64,000 nt of DNA from Labilithrix luteola (GTDB taxonomy: Bacteria; Myxococcota_A; Polyangia; Polyangiales; Polyangiaceae), in assembly GCF_001263205.1 (NCBI RefSeq), contig NZ_CP012333.1, positions 9,467,501 through 9,531,500 of the forward strand, read 5' to 3'. Below, piece by piece: positions 38,877-45,488 of this stretch (position 1 is its first letter; each line of letters starts with the position of its first letter). The translations under genes and the position numbers were made by a program. The notes under the pieces are model-generated. The model did not search any database. It worked only from the letters and a program-made list of their open reading frames with translations, and was not told the origin of the DNA.

Positions 38877-38947
38877 TGGGGGATCGTCTAATGGCAGGAC
38901 GACGGATTCTGGCTCCGTCTATCTAGGTTCGAATCCTAGTCCCCCAG
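38877..38947 (+). tRNA. tRNA-Gln (CTG) with acceptor stem one base short
   Basis: D-stem (GTCT/GGAC), anticodon stem ACGGA/TCCGT with loop TTCTGGC (anticodon CTG) and T-arm CTAGG/CCTAG all pair. The 3' acceptor strand TCCCCCA expects TGGGGGA, but the 5' strand at 38878-38883 has only four G, TGGGGA, so position 2 would mismatch. CCA is not encoded (GCTA follows). A hairpin TAGAGCT/AGCTCTA lies just downstream. It is probably a functional tRNA with a one-base loss in the sequence. Confidence 0.75.
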
Positions 38948-39019
38948 CTAGAGCTTCTCGGAGCTCTAACTTAGCCAGTCTCGATACACTCTTAGTTCCT
39001 ACTTCTTCTTATGTTTAGA

Positions 39020-39094
39020 GGCCCCATCGTCTAGCGGTTAGGACATCGGCCTCTCACGCCGGTAACGCGGGTTCGATTCCCGCTGGGGTCGCCA
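39020..39094 (+). tRNA. tRNA-Glu (CTC), copy 1
   Basis: GGCCCCA pairs with TGGGGTC; the anticodon stem TCGGC/GCCGG encloses loop CTCTCAC (anticodon CTC for GAG). CCA is encoded at 39092-39094. It starts immediately after a TATGTT sequence and is followed by a hairpin CCTGG/CAGG and a terminator. Confidence 0.95.
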
Positions 39095-39123
39095 TCCTGG
39101 AAACAGGAGCGAACGTGAGAACT

Positions 39124-39163
39124 GAGCCTCGGAGTCTTTTGACTCTGGGGCTCTTTGCTTTTT
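39124..39163 (+). terminator. Terminator of tRNA-Glu copy 1
   Basis: GAGCCTCGGAGT pairs with ACTCTGGGGCTC (two wobbles), followed by TTTGCTTTTT. Confidence 0.8.
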
Positions 39164-39172
39164 GTGTGTAGG

Positions 39173-39190
39173 CGGATGCAGCTGCATCCG
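39173..39190. other. Perfect 18-bp palindrome between tRNA-Glu copies
   Basis: CGGATGCAG followed by CTGCATCCG is a perfect 18-bp inverted repeat with no spacer, in the gap between terminator 1 and tRNA-Glu 2. It is a candidate protein-binding or integration-related site; its meaning is unknown. Confidence 0.6.
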
Positions 39191-39213
39191 TACGCGGCGG
39201 CTGTCTTCGGACT

Positions 39214-39288
39214 GGCCCCATCGTCTAGCGGTTAGGACATCGGCCTCTCACGCCGGTAACGCGGGTTCGATTCCCGCTGGGGTCGCCA
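39214..39288 (+). tRNA. tRNA-Glu (CTC), copy 2
   Basis: The 75 bases, including CCA, are identical to copy 1 in stem and loop sequence, with the same anticodon CTC. Having a second copy would raise capacity for GAG, a frequent codon in this G+C-rich genome. Confidence 0.95.
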
Positions 39289-39317
39289 CCCTGGAAACAG
39301 GAGCGAACGTGAGAACT

Positions 39318-39356
39318 GAGCCTCGGAGTTTTTTGACTCCGGGGCTCTTTGCTTTT
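39318..39356 (+). terminator. Terminator of tRNA-Glu copy 2
   Basis: GAGCCTCGGAGT pairs with ACTCCGGGGCTC around a short T-rich loop and ends in TTTGCTTTT. Confidence 0.8.
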
Positions 39357-39465
39357 GTCGTCCCGTGCACGGGCGCGTCGGCGAGACGTTCCGTGGCCAA
39401 ACCGCCAGCGAGGTTGGGCCGCGCGCATGGGACCCCTCGGGTGAGCTTCGTCATACAATCGAAGG

Positions 39466-40518
39466 GTGTCCGAACGCTGGACTGCTGAGAAGTTCGCCGA
39501 GTCTTTCGCGCGTCGCCCTGGCATGTTCCTCGGTGGGGAGGTTTCGCCGGACGGTCTCGTCGAATGGTGCTTCGAGGACCTCCGTCGAGCCGGCGTCAGG
39601 GAACTCGGGATGGAGGTCGGCGAACGCGGACGCATCACTCTTCGGGCAAAGCCGGGAGAGCCGCTGACCGCCTGGGCCCGCGAGTGGCAGGCGGCCCTCG
39701 CCGACCCCCGTGGCACACGAGTTGTCCACACTGACTCGTTGCAGGTGCTGCGACTCGCCTCGACCGAGCTCGAGGCGCGGTGGAGCGATGACGAGATGTG
39801 CGTCATGTTCCACGCGGATCCAGCGCGCTTTCCGGAGCCGCTGGCGGCGCATGCGTTGATCGGCGTCGCTGCCGACCTCACAACCGCGTATCCCGGGCTT
39901 TGCGCCTTCGTTCGCGATCTCACACTCGGACTCGACACGAACCTCGTCTACCGCCGCGGGGTGCTGGACCGGCTGCTCGAAGTAGCCACGCGTTCGAAGC
40001 TGAACCATCCACCGCTGCGGTTTCAGTCGACGACCGGTGAGGTTCGATTCGATCTGGCCTTCGCTTGGCGCCCAGGACCTGGCCTCCAACTGGTCGCGCT
40101 CGTGAACGGAAAGCGAACCCCCAACGGAGGGACGCACGTGCGCGGTTTCTGGGAAGGCATCGCCGCCGCCATCGAGAAACGGCTCCCGACGCGCGACGCT
40201 CGGCGGCGCCTGCTCACGGAACGCGAGGTGCCCCGCAACGCCGTTCTCGTGATCTCCGTCCACCTCGACGACCCTCGGTACGGGCCCGCCACGCGCGATT
40301 GTCTTCACGACGTCCGCGCGCTCGAGATCATCCGCAGCGATGTGGAGGAAGCGTTCGGCGCCTGGCTAGAGCGTGAATGGCCCGGGGTGAGTCCGCCGTG
40401 GCAACTCCTCGGTGGCTTCCACGACAGCGAACCGTGGCAGCGAACGTACGCCGAGATGCTGTCGAAGCCGGCAGAGACGCCCTTCCCCGATCCCTATCTT
40501 CACCGCGACGACGAGTGA
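39466..40518 (+). CDS. GyrB/ParE-like protein lacking ATP-binding motifs and TOPRIM
   Basis: The 350-residue protein resembles the first two domains of type IIA topoisomerase subunit B. RRPGMFLGG (16-24) matches the RKRPGMYIG motif. The transducer part (190-305) is clear: VNGKRTPNGGTHVRGF aligns with NNIxxxDGGTHLxGF, and VLVISVHLDDPRYGPATRDCL aligns with the VxVPDPKFxxQTKxKL segment, with Arg277 at the K of the QTK loop. ATP-binding residues (E/N of EVVDNAID, DDGRGIP, GGLHGVG) are missing, and the chain ends before a TOPRIM domain. It is probably a degenerate or specialised regulator. The GTG lies 6 nt after TACAAT (39454-39459), and no Shine-Dalgarno site is present. It follows the tRNA-Glu cluster. 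Confidence 0.75.
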   Translation: MSERWTAEKFAESFARRPGMFLGGEVSPDGLVEWCFEDLRRAGVRELGMEVGERGRITLRAKPGEPLTAWAREWQAALADPRGTRVVHTDSLQVLRLASTELEARWSDDEMCVMFHADPARFPEPLAAHALIGVAADLTTAYPGLCAFVRDLTLGLDTNLVYRRGVLDRLLEVATRSKLNHPPLRFQSTTGEVRFDLAFAWRPGPGLQLVALVNGKRTPNGGTHVRGFWEGIAAAIEKRLPTRDARRRLLTEREVPRNAVLVISVHLDDPRYGPATRDCLHDVRALEIIRSDVEEAFGAWLEREWPGVSPPWQLLGGFHDSEPWQRTYAEMLSKPAETPFPDPYLHRDDE

Positions 40519-40544
40519 CGAGATAGCGGCCTCGGCGGAACGAG

Positions 40545-40574
40545 TTGGCGCACCTTGCCGCCGAGCGCTAGCGT
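40545..40574 (+). promoter_or_regulatory. Promoter of the small membrane protein gene
   Basis: TTGGCG (40545-40550) and TAGCGT (40569-40574) are 18 bases apart, with the GTG start 7 bases after the -10 box. Confidence 0.5.
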
Positions 40575-40581
40575 AACGCCG

Positions 40582-41010
40582 GTGGCGGAGAACGGCGACG
40601 AGCGCGTAACGGGCCCATCGCTGTTCGAACGCGCAAAGTCCTGGGGCGCGACGGTCGCTGCGGTCCTTGTCGTCACGAACATCGTCGTTGCGGCTGCCTG
40701 GTTCGTCTACATGTACCTGGTCCCGACGCCGGCGCGCGAGCAGCTGGCGACGACCCACGGCGACCTCGTCGGTATCTGGAGCGGGGCCTCGTTCAGACTC
40801 GAGATTCGTCCCGACGGGACTGTCAGCGTGAACAAAGACCTCACGCACTACGGTGGCAAGATCTGGCGTTTCCACGAGCGAGACTTCTCGCTCTGGGTGT
40901 TTCCGGTGTTCCCCGCGCACTTCCACATCGATGCGATGCCCGAACGGCGCGCCTCTGGAGAGGAGTGGCTCGTCGTCGACGGCTACCATCTCCAACGCGC
41001 GCGCCTGTGA
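40582..41010 (+). CDS. Single-pass membrane protein with small beta domain
   Basis: The 142-residue product has one N-terminal helix (TVAAVLVVTNIVVAAAWFVYMY), then a domain of mixed beta strands with a lipocalin-like rhythm (GIWSGASFRLEIRPDGTVSV). Function is unknown. GTG 40582 is the start after the promoter; a TTG at 40555 is upstream in frame. It belongs to a run of four small plus-strand genes that end at 42588. Confidence 0.65.
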   Translation: MAENGDERVTGPSLFERAKSWGATVAAVLVVTNIVVAAAWFVYMYLVPTPAREQLATTHGDLVGIWSGASFRLEIRPDGTVSVNKDLTHYGGKIWRFHERDFSLWVFPVFPAHFHIDAMPERRASGEEWLVVDGYHLQRARL

Positions 41011-41029
41011 CTGCGCTATGCTTCGGGAC

Positions 41030-41383
41030 GTGAGGATTGTCCGCGCCATCGTCGTGTCGGCCGCTGTTGCTCTCGCCACCGTCGTCTCGACCGTTTCGAC
41101 GAGCGCCAGTGCCGGAGTCTCCTCGCTGACGTCTTCGCCCGTCACGATCTACGGCGCCAAGTGGTGTAGTGCGTGCCGTTCGCTCGAGAGCGGACTCATC
41201 GCCAAGAAGATCTCCTTCGAGGTGATCGACGTCGACGACAACCCTGCCGCTTTCGCCCGCGCACGGGCCGCGTCGGGCACGGGCGGCGCAATCCCCCTCA
41301 CGAACGTCACGCGAAACGACAAGACGGTGTGGGTCCTCGGCGCCGACGTCGAGGCGGTCGACCGGGCCTTGCGCGACGAGTGA
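41030..41383 (+). CDS. Exported glutaredoxin-like protein
   Basis: The 117-residue protein has a signal peptide (IVRAIVVSAAVALATVVSTV) and a glutaredoxin/thioredoxin-like domain: VTIYGAKWCSACRSLESGL with CSAC, FEVIDVDDNP and GGAIPLTNV with a cis-Pro. It probably works as a periplasmic disulfide reductant or oxidant. GTG 41030 lies 7 nt after TATGCT (41017-41022); an ATG at 41018 is also in frame. Confidence 0.75.
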   Translation: MRIVRAIVVSAAVALATVVSTVSTSASAGVSSLTSSPVTIYGAKWCSACRSLESGLIAKKISFEVIDVDDNPAAFARARAASGTGGAIPLTNVTRNDKTVWVLGADVEAVDRALRDE

Positions 41384-41435
41384 GGCCTCTGCACGTCTCG
41401 AGGGCAGGCCGATGTCGTCGCCCGTAGGCAGGCCG

Positions 41436-41960
41436 ATGTCCCATCGATTGCCGGTTCGCTGTCTACTGGCCATAGCTGTGGTCGGATGTTCTCGTCCGGC
41501 GGCGCCTCCGAATTCTGCTTCGGCGAGCGCGTTCGTCTTCGATCAGGAGCAGGGCCTGCAGTCGTCGCCTCCATCGCTCGAAGCTGATGTCGAGTTGCCG
41601 TCCGGCGTCAGCGATTTCGAGCTCGCGCTTCGTTGTCGTGCTGAAGGCAAACCGTGCTGGCGTGCCGTCGTCATGGTCTCGCTCGTGGTCGATCGGGAGA
41701 GCGCGCCCGCGCTGAAGCTCGCTTGGCGTGATCACCCCGAGACGAATGCCAGCGTCGTCGATTCATGCGCGGCTGGCGCGTGCACCATCCGCCTTTCGAG
41801 CGAATGGTTCGAACGGCTCGAAGACGCTCGGCGGCTCGGCGAGGGCAAGAACCCACCGATCGATGGAAACGGGCGAGCGCATTTCGTCGGGCGTATCGAC
41901 AACGCAGGAAAGCCGCTCCGGGCGCATCTCAGCGCTCAGGTCTTTCAATGGCTCGAGTGA
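41436..41960 (+). CDS. Small lipoprotein of unknown function
   Basis: The product has a lipoprotein signal (LLAIAVVGC lipobox) and a 150-residue domain without recognised motifs (DVELPSGVSDFELALRC, ACTIRLSSEWFERLEDARR). ATG 41412 is in frame and carries the same GGCAGGCCG-ATG-TC context as 41436. This is due to a 14-nt direct repeat with a 24-nt period, so both starts could be used. Confidence 0.6.
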   Translation: MSHRLPVRCLLAIAVVGCSRPAAPPNSASASAFVFDQEQGLQSSPPSLEADVELPSGVSDFELALRCRAEGKPCWRAVVMVSLVVDRESAPALKLAWRDHPETNASVVDSCAAGACTIRLSSEWFERLEDARRLGEGKNPPIDGNGRAHFVGRIDNAGKPLRAHLSAQVFQWLE

Positions 41961-41994
41961 GTGAGACCGCCCGAAAAGCGGATAGCATCGCGCC

Positions 41995-42588
41995 ATGACC
42001 TGCGCACCGCCCACGTTGCTGCCCGCCCCTGTCGAGCTCGAGCGGACGTGCAAAGGTCTCGCGGCGCTCGACGCGATCATGTCCGCGGACTGGGAGTTTA
42101 GGTACTACTCGTTCAACCACGCCTGGAACGAGGCCGGCACCGAGCGTATGGCCTCGATGCGCAACGGTTCGGGCGACCAGTGGTTCATCGTGTTCGCGCC
42201 GACCGGCGTGTTCGTCAAGGCCTTCTGGCACGAGTATCCGCGGGAAAACAGCGATGCCATCTACGCCGGGCTGCCCACGACGCTCGCCCCGCATTTGAAC
42301 GAGCCAGCATTCTCGATGAACGACATCACGTTCGGCGGCTGGCACGATGGCACGGCGTGGACTCTGCGTGGCAACGGGGCGCCCATGGCCAGAGAGCTCG
42401 CGATCCTGAGCGGCGATCCCGAGGTCTATCGCGCGTACGCTGGCGCCTATTTCGAGGTGCAGCTTCCTCTCGATGCGATCGCACACGTGCTCGCCGGCAA
42501 GCTCCTCGATGACCCGCTCGTTGCGCGCCTCTCGACCGAGCGGACCTTGGCGGAGCTCGAAGAAGACCTCGCAGAGATCGCTTACTGA
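41995..42588 (+). CDS. Hypothetical protein (197 residues)
   Basis: The product has no signal peptide and is soluble. Conserved-looking aromatic stretches (YYSFNHAWNEAGTERMASM, then QWFIVFAPTGVFVKAFWHEYP) suggest a compact domain that I do not recognise, followed by an acidic helical end (TERTLAELEEDLAEIAY). TAGCAT (41983-41988) lies 6 nt before the ATG, so it may be transcribed on its own. It converges on the receiver-EAL gene, 61 nt away. Confidence 0.7.
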   Translation: MTCAPPTLLPAPVELERTCKGLAALDAIMSADWEFRYYSFNHAWNEAGTERMASMRNGSGDQWFIVFAPTGVFVKAFWHEYPRENSDAIYAGLPTTLAPHLNEPAFSMNDITFGGWHDGTAWTLRGNGAPMARELAILSGDPEVYRAYAGAYFEVQLPLDAIAHVLAGKLLDDPLVARLSTERTLAELEEDLAEIAY

Positions 42589-42649
42589 CGACACCACGAC
42601 GCCGCGTTTCTACGCGGTGAGGATCGGCCCTATCCCGCTCCCCGCACGA

Positions 42650-43849
42650 TCAGACCAGCGGGGTGGCCGCGGGCGAATCGGCGGGCTTGCCGAGGTAGTA
42701 ACCTTGCAGCAGATCGCAGCCGAGATCGCCGATGCAGGCGAGCTCTTCGCGCGTCTCGATGCCCTCCGCGACGACGCGCATGGACATCTCTCGGCAGAGA
42801 CGGATCATCGACTGGACGACGCGCTGCTTCGTTGCCGACTGTCCGATGTTGCGCACGAGGGACATGTCGAGCTTCACGACTTCGGGCTCGAGGGTGGTGA
42901 ATGTCGTGAGGCCCGCGTAGCCCGCGCCGAGATCGTCGACGGCGATGCGGTAGCCGAGATCACGCAGGCGGCGTGCGCGGCTCGGGATGTCGCTGAGCGA
43001 CTCGAGCGACGCGCGCTCGGTGATCTCGAGAACCACGCGGCGGGCGTATTCGCCCAGGGGCGCGTCGCCCGCGTAGAGCTCCGGATCGGTCAGCTCGTGC
43101 GCGTGCAAGTTTACGAAGAGCGAGATGTCCGGCGACGGCAAGAGCCGGAACGCCCGGGCGGCGAGCAGCCGGATCTGCCGACCGAGATGATGCACGGCGT
43201 CGAGGCGCTCGGCGGCGTCGAGAACGGCTCCGGGATCGGGGAGCGAAGGCTCGCTCGAGCGAAGGAGCATCTCGTACGCCACGATCTTGCGCTGCCGCGC
43301 GTCGATGATGGGCTGGAACGCGAGCCGCAAGCTCTCGACGGCGCGATCGAAGCGGACGCTGAGCCCTGCCCTGTCGCCGATGTGGCGCGATCCCTCGTTG
43401 ACCGTGGCGAGAGCTTCCCGCTTCGCACGGGCGAGCTGCCCGAGCGTGAGAGCGCGGCCGACGGCGGCCTGCAGCTGGTCGAGCGGGACCGGCTTGGCCA
43501 GATACTGCAGCGCTCCGAGCTCGACGGCCTGCGTCGCCGTCTCGATCGTCGGGTTCCCCGTCATGAGAATCACCGGGACGTCCAGATCGTAGACGCGCAC
43601 GAGGCGAAGCAGGTCGACCCCCGTGGCTCCCGGCAGCGTGATGTCGCTGAGCACGACGTCGAACGACTTCGTCGTCAAAGCTTCGCTTGCCACCGCCCCG
43701 TCCGGAGCGTGCGTGACATCGAACCCGGCTTGCGTGAGGACACGCGAGATGACCCTCGCGAGGCTCGCTTCGTCTTCCACGAGCAGGAGCCTCGGAGTCA
43801 GGGTCTGATCCCCCGGGATCGAACGGAGGGACTTGGTCGGGTGTTCCAT
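42650..43849 (-). CDS. Receiver-EAL protein (c-di-GMP phosphodiesterase)
   Basis: The 399-residue protein joins a receiver domain (Asp69 in VLSDITLPG, AKPV lysine) to an EAL domain. Signature YEMLLR (E kept, A replaced by M), FVNLHAHEL, ITERASLESL, DDLGAGYAG, VKLDMSL, AEGIET and LQGYYLGKP keep the residues that bind metal and c-di-GMP, so it should cleave it to pGpG. Phosphorylation by the neighbouring histidine kinase would control that activity (inference). ATG 43849 has AAGAGGA 4-5 nt upstream. It begins 41 nt after the kinase stop. Confidence 0.93.
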   Translation of the reverse strand: MEHPTKSLRSIPGDQTLTPRLLLVEDEASLARVISRVLTQAGFDVTHAPDGAVASEALTTKSFDVVLSDITLPGATGVDLLRLVRVYDLDVPVILMTGNPTIETATQAVELGALQYLAKPVPLDQLQAAVGRALTLGQLARAKREALATVNEGSRHIGDRAGLSVRFDRAVESLRLAFQPIIDARQRKIVAYEMLLRSSEPSLPDPGAVLDAAERLDAVHHLGRQIRLLAARAFRLLPSPDISLFVNLHAHELTDPELYAGDAPLGEYARRVVLEITERASLESLSDIPSRARRLRDLGYRIAVDDLGAGYAGLTTFTTLEPEVVKLDMSLVRNIGQSATKQRVVQSMIRLCREMSMRVVAEGIETREELACIGDLGCDLLQGYYLGKPADSPAATPLV

Positions 43850-43890
43850 CAGGTCCTCTTGCGCCATCCTCGAACCGTCTCGCTCACGCG

Positions 43891-44652
43891 TCAAACGCTG
43901 GGCGCACAGCCGAGCGTGAAATAGAAGGTCGCACCTTTCCCAAGGCAGCCCTCGCCCCAAACACGTCCCCCGTGGCGGCGCACGATCTGCTCGACCGTCG
44001 CGAGGCCGAGCCCCGTTCCGGGAAACTCGTCGGACGAGGGCAGCCGTTGGAACGCCGCGAAGAGGTCGCCCGCCTCGGCGGGATCGAAGCCGACGCCGTC
44101 ATCGCTGACGAAGTAGGCCGTTTCGTTCGTCGCCGTCGGGTCGTACGTGCGGCCGACCTCGATACGAGCACGTTCGCGCTTGGCCGTGAACTTCCACGCG
44201 TTGCCGAGCAGGTTCTCGAAGACGACGGGAAGGAGCGAGGCATCGGCGTGGACGAGGATGCCCTCCTCGATCACCACCTCGACATGGCGCGTCGGATCGG
44301 CCGCTTTGAGTCGGTCCGCGATGCGCCTTGCCACGCACGAGAGATCCACTTCGGAGCGTCGCGCGTCGCCCTTGGCTCGCTTGGTGATGTCCACGAGGTT
44401 CTCGACGAGCCGGTCCATCGTCTGTGCCGCCTCGGCGATGCGGTCCAAATAGCGTCGCCCGTCCGCGTCGAGCTTGTCGATGTGTTCTTCGCGAAGAATA
44501 CGACTGAACCCGTCGATGACGCGCAGGGGGGCACGCAGCTCGTGAGACAGCGCTCGCGTCAGGGCTTCGAGATCGTCCGAAGGCCCTTCGCGACGTTCCA
44601 GCATGTCTTCGAGCGCGAGCGTGGACCGGCTCATCGGCTCATCGTGCTTCAT
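43891..44652 (-). CDS. Soluble histidine kinase without sensor domain
   Basis: The 253-residue protein is just a HisKA dimerisation domain (SHELRAPLRVIDGFSRIL, His in the H-box) and an HATPase_c domain (ENLLGNAWKFTA N-box, SDDGVGFDP G1-box, GTGLGLATVEQI G2-box). It has no PAS, GAF or membrane segment in front, so its stimulus probably comes from a partner protein. The GGGAGGGAG element before ATG 44652 supports the start. It is co-directional with the receiver-EAL gene and likely its kinase. Confidence 0.93.
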   Translation of the reverse strand: MKHDEPMSRSTLALEDMLERREGPSDDLEALTRALSHELRAPLRVIDGFSRILREEHIDKLDADGRRYLDRIAEAAQTMDRLVENLVDITKRAKGDARRSEVDLSCVARRIADRLKAADPTRHVEVVIEEGILVHADASLLPVVFENLLGNAWKFTAKRERARIEVGRTYDPTATNETAYFVSDDGVGFDPAEAGDLFAAFQRLPSSDEFPGTGLGLATVEQIVRRHGGRVWGEGCLGKGATFYFTLGCAPSV

Positions 44653-44739
44653 AGCTCCCTCCCCCAGCGCATGCGGCGCGCCCCCACGCGATCGCACGTC
44701 GATCCAAACGCTACGTCTTTCTGCGAATCAATCGCAATT

Positions 44740-44751
44740 CCCCCTAGGGGG
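44740..44751. other. G+C-rich 12-bp palindrome upstream of the histidine kinase
   Basis: CCCCCTAGGGGG is perfectly palindromic and is followed by TTGACA on the plus strand. A second small inverted repeat, TGCGA-atcaa-TCGCA, lies just to its left. It is a possible operator for the kinase gene or the divergent side. Confidence 0.4.
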
Positions 44752-44836
44752 GTTGACAGACTCGCGCGAATCCGCGCGCCTCGTCAGATCGACGCGACGC
44801 GACGCTGGCGACGACGCCACGCGACCGTCAATCAGT

Positions 44837-45082
44837 TCAGTAGAGAAGTGGCCGTGCGACGAGGAGCGCCACGCCCCTCGTGTATGCAACGGCGTCCGTG
44901 CACGCCATGCACGAGCCAGGAATCACGCTCGCGACCCACTGGATATCCACCTCGGGCCACCCCATGTGCAGGGCTGCGCGCCGAAGGACGTCTTCCACGT
45001 CGGACACCGGGGCTTGCGTCAGGTTGTCCGGCAGTTCGTAGTGACCAAGGCTCTCGATGCTGTACGTCAGGTCAGGCCTCAA
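44837..45082 (-). CDS. Hypothetical protein (81 residues)
   Basis: The frame from TTG 45082 encodes 81 residues with consistent G+C-rich third positions, containing VSDVEDVLRRAALHMGWPEVD and a C-terminal CMACTDAVAY. The upstream GGGGGG may act as a ribosome site. No family was recognised. It could be a genuine small gene or a random open frame. Confidence 0.4.
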   Translation of the reverse strand: MRPDLTYSIESLGHYELPDNLTQAPVSDVEDVLRRAALHMGWPEVDIQWVASVIPGSCMACTDAVAYTRGVALLVARPLLY

Positions 45083-45231
45083 CTTGATCCCCCCAACGCA
45101 CCTCTATAGCTTGAACTCGACGTTCGTCCATGAGCCTGCTTGCCGCAGTGGCTTTCGATGCCTGCGGCTCGGCGGTCACGTGATCTCTGTCGCCGCCTCA
45201 TCGCACGCTCACGTTCGCTTTTTCCGGAGCG

Positions 45232-45459
45232 TCACCGCTCGCGGAGCAGGCGCGTGTCGATGCGATCGTCGTCGGTCTCTTCAGCGCCTCGTTCTTTGAT
45301 CCGCTCGGCGGGAGCGCGATCATCGGCGGCCCCCTCCTCGGCCTCCTCGACCTCCCCCGCCCGTTCGAGCTCGCCGCCTTCGGGTTTCGGGTTCTCGGGC
45401 GGCGTCGCAGCGCGGGGCATGGGGCGAAGAAAGAGCAGAAAGCTCAGATCCATCGACAT
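45232..45459 (-). CDS. Small acidic protein with N-terminal hydrophobic segment
   Basis: From the ATG at 45459, preceded by AGGAG about 6 nt upstream, 75 residues are encoded: a short hydrophobic start (MSMDLSFLLFLRPMPR) and an acidic, Glu/Asp-rich remainder (ELERAGEVEEAEEG). Function is unknown. It lies 29 nt downstream of the alpha/beta-hydrolase gene, probably in the same mRNA. Confidence 0.55.
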   Translation of the reverse strand: MSMDLSFLLFLRPMPRAATPPENPKPEGGELERAGEVEEAEEGAADDRAPAERIKERGAEETDDDRIDTRLLRER

Positions 45460-45488
45460 GGCGCGCTCCTTTCTCCTCGAAAACCTCT

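Larger units (their letters stand above)
39020..39357 (+). repeat. Direct duplication of a tRNA-Glu and terminator unit
   Basis: Bases 39020-39163 and 39214-39356 are nearly identical, covering the tRNA, its flank (GGAAACAGGAGCG-type stretch) and the T-rich terminator. Differences are confined to a few bases in the terminator and flank, consistent with a recent tandem duplication or gene conversion. About 50 bases of unrelated DNA that contain an 18-bp palindrome lie between the units. Confidence 0.85.

Noticed and set aside
44837..45231. Plus-strand frames overlapping the 81-codon minus-strand gene
   Set aside because: They have poor third-position bias and no ribosome site.
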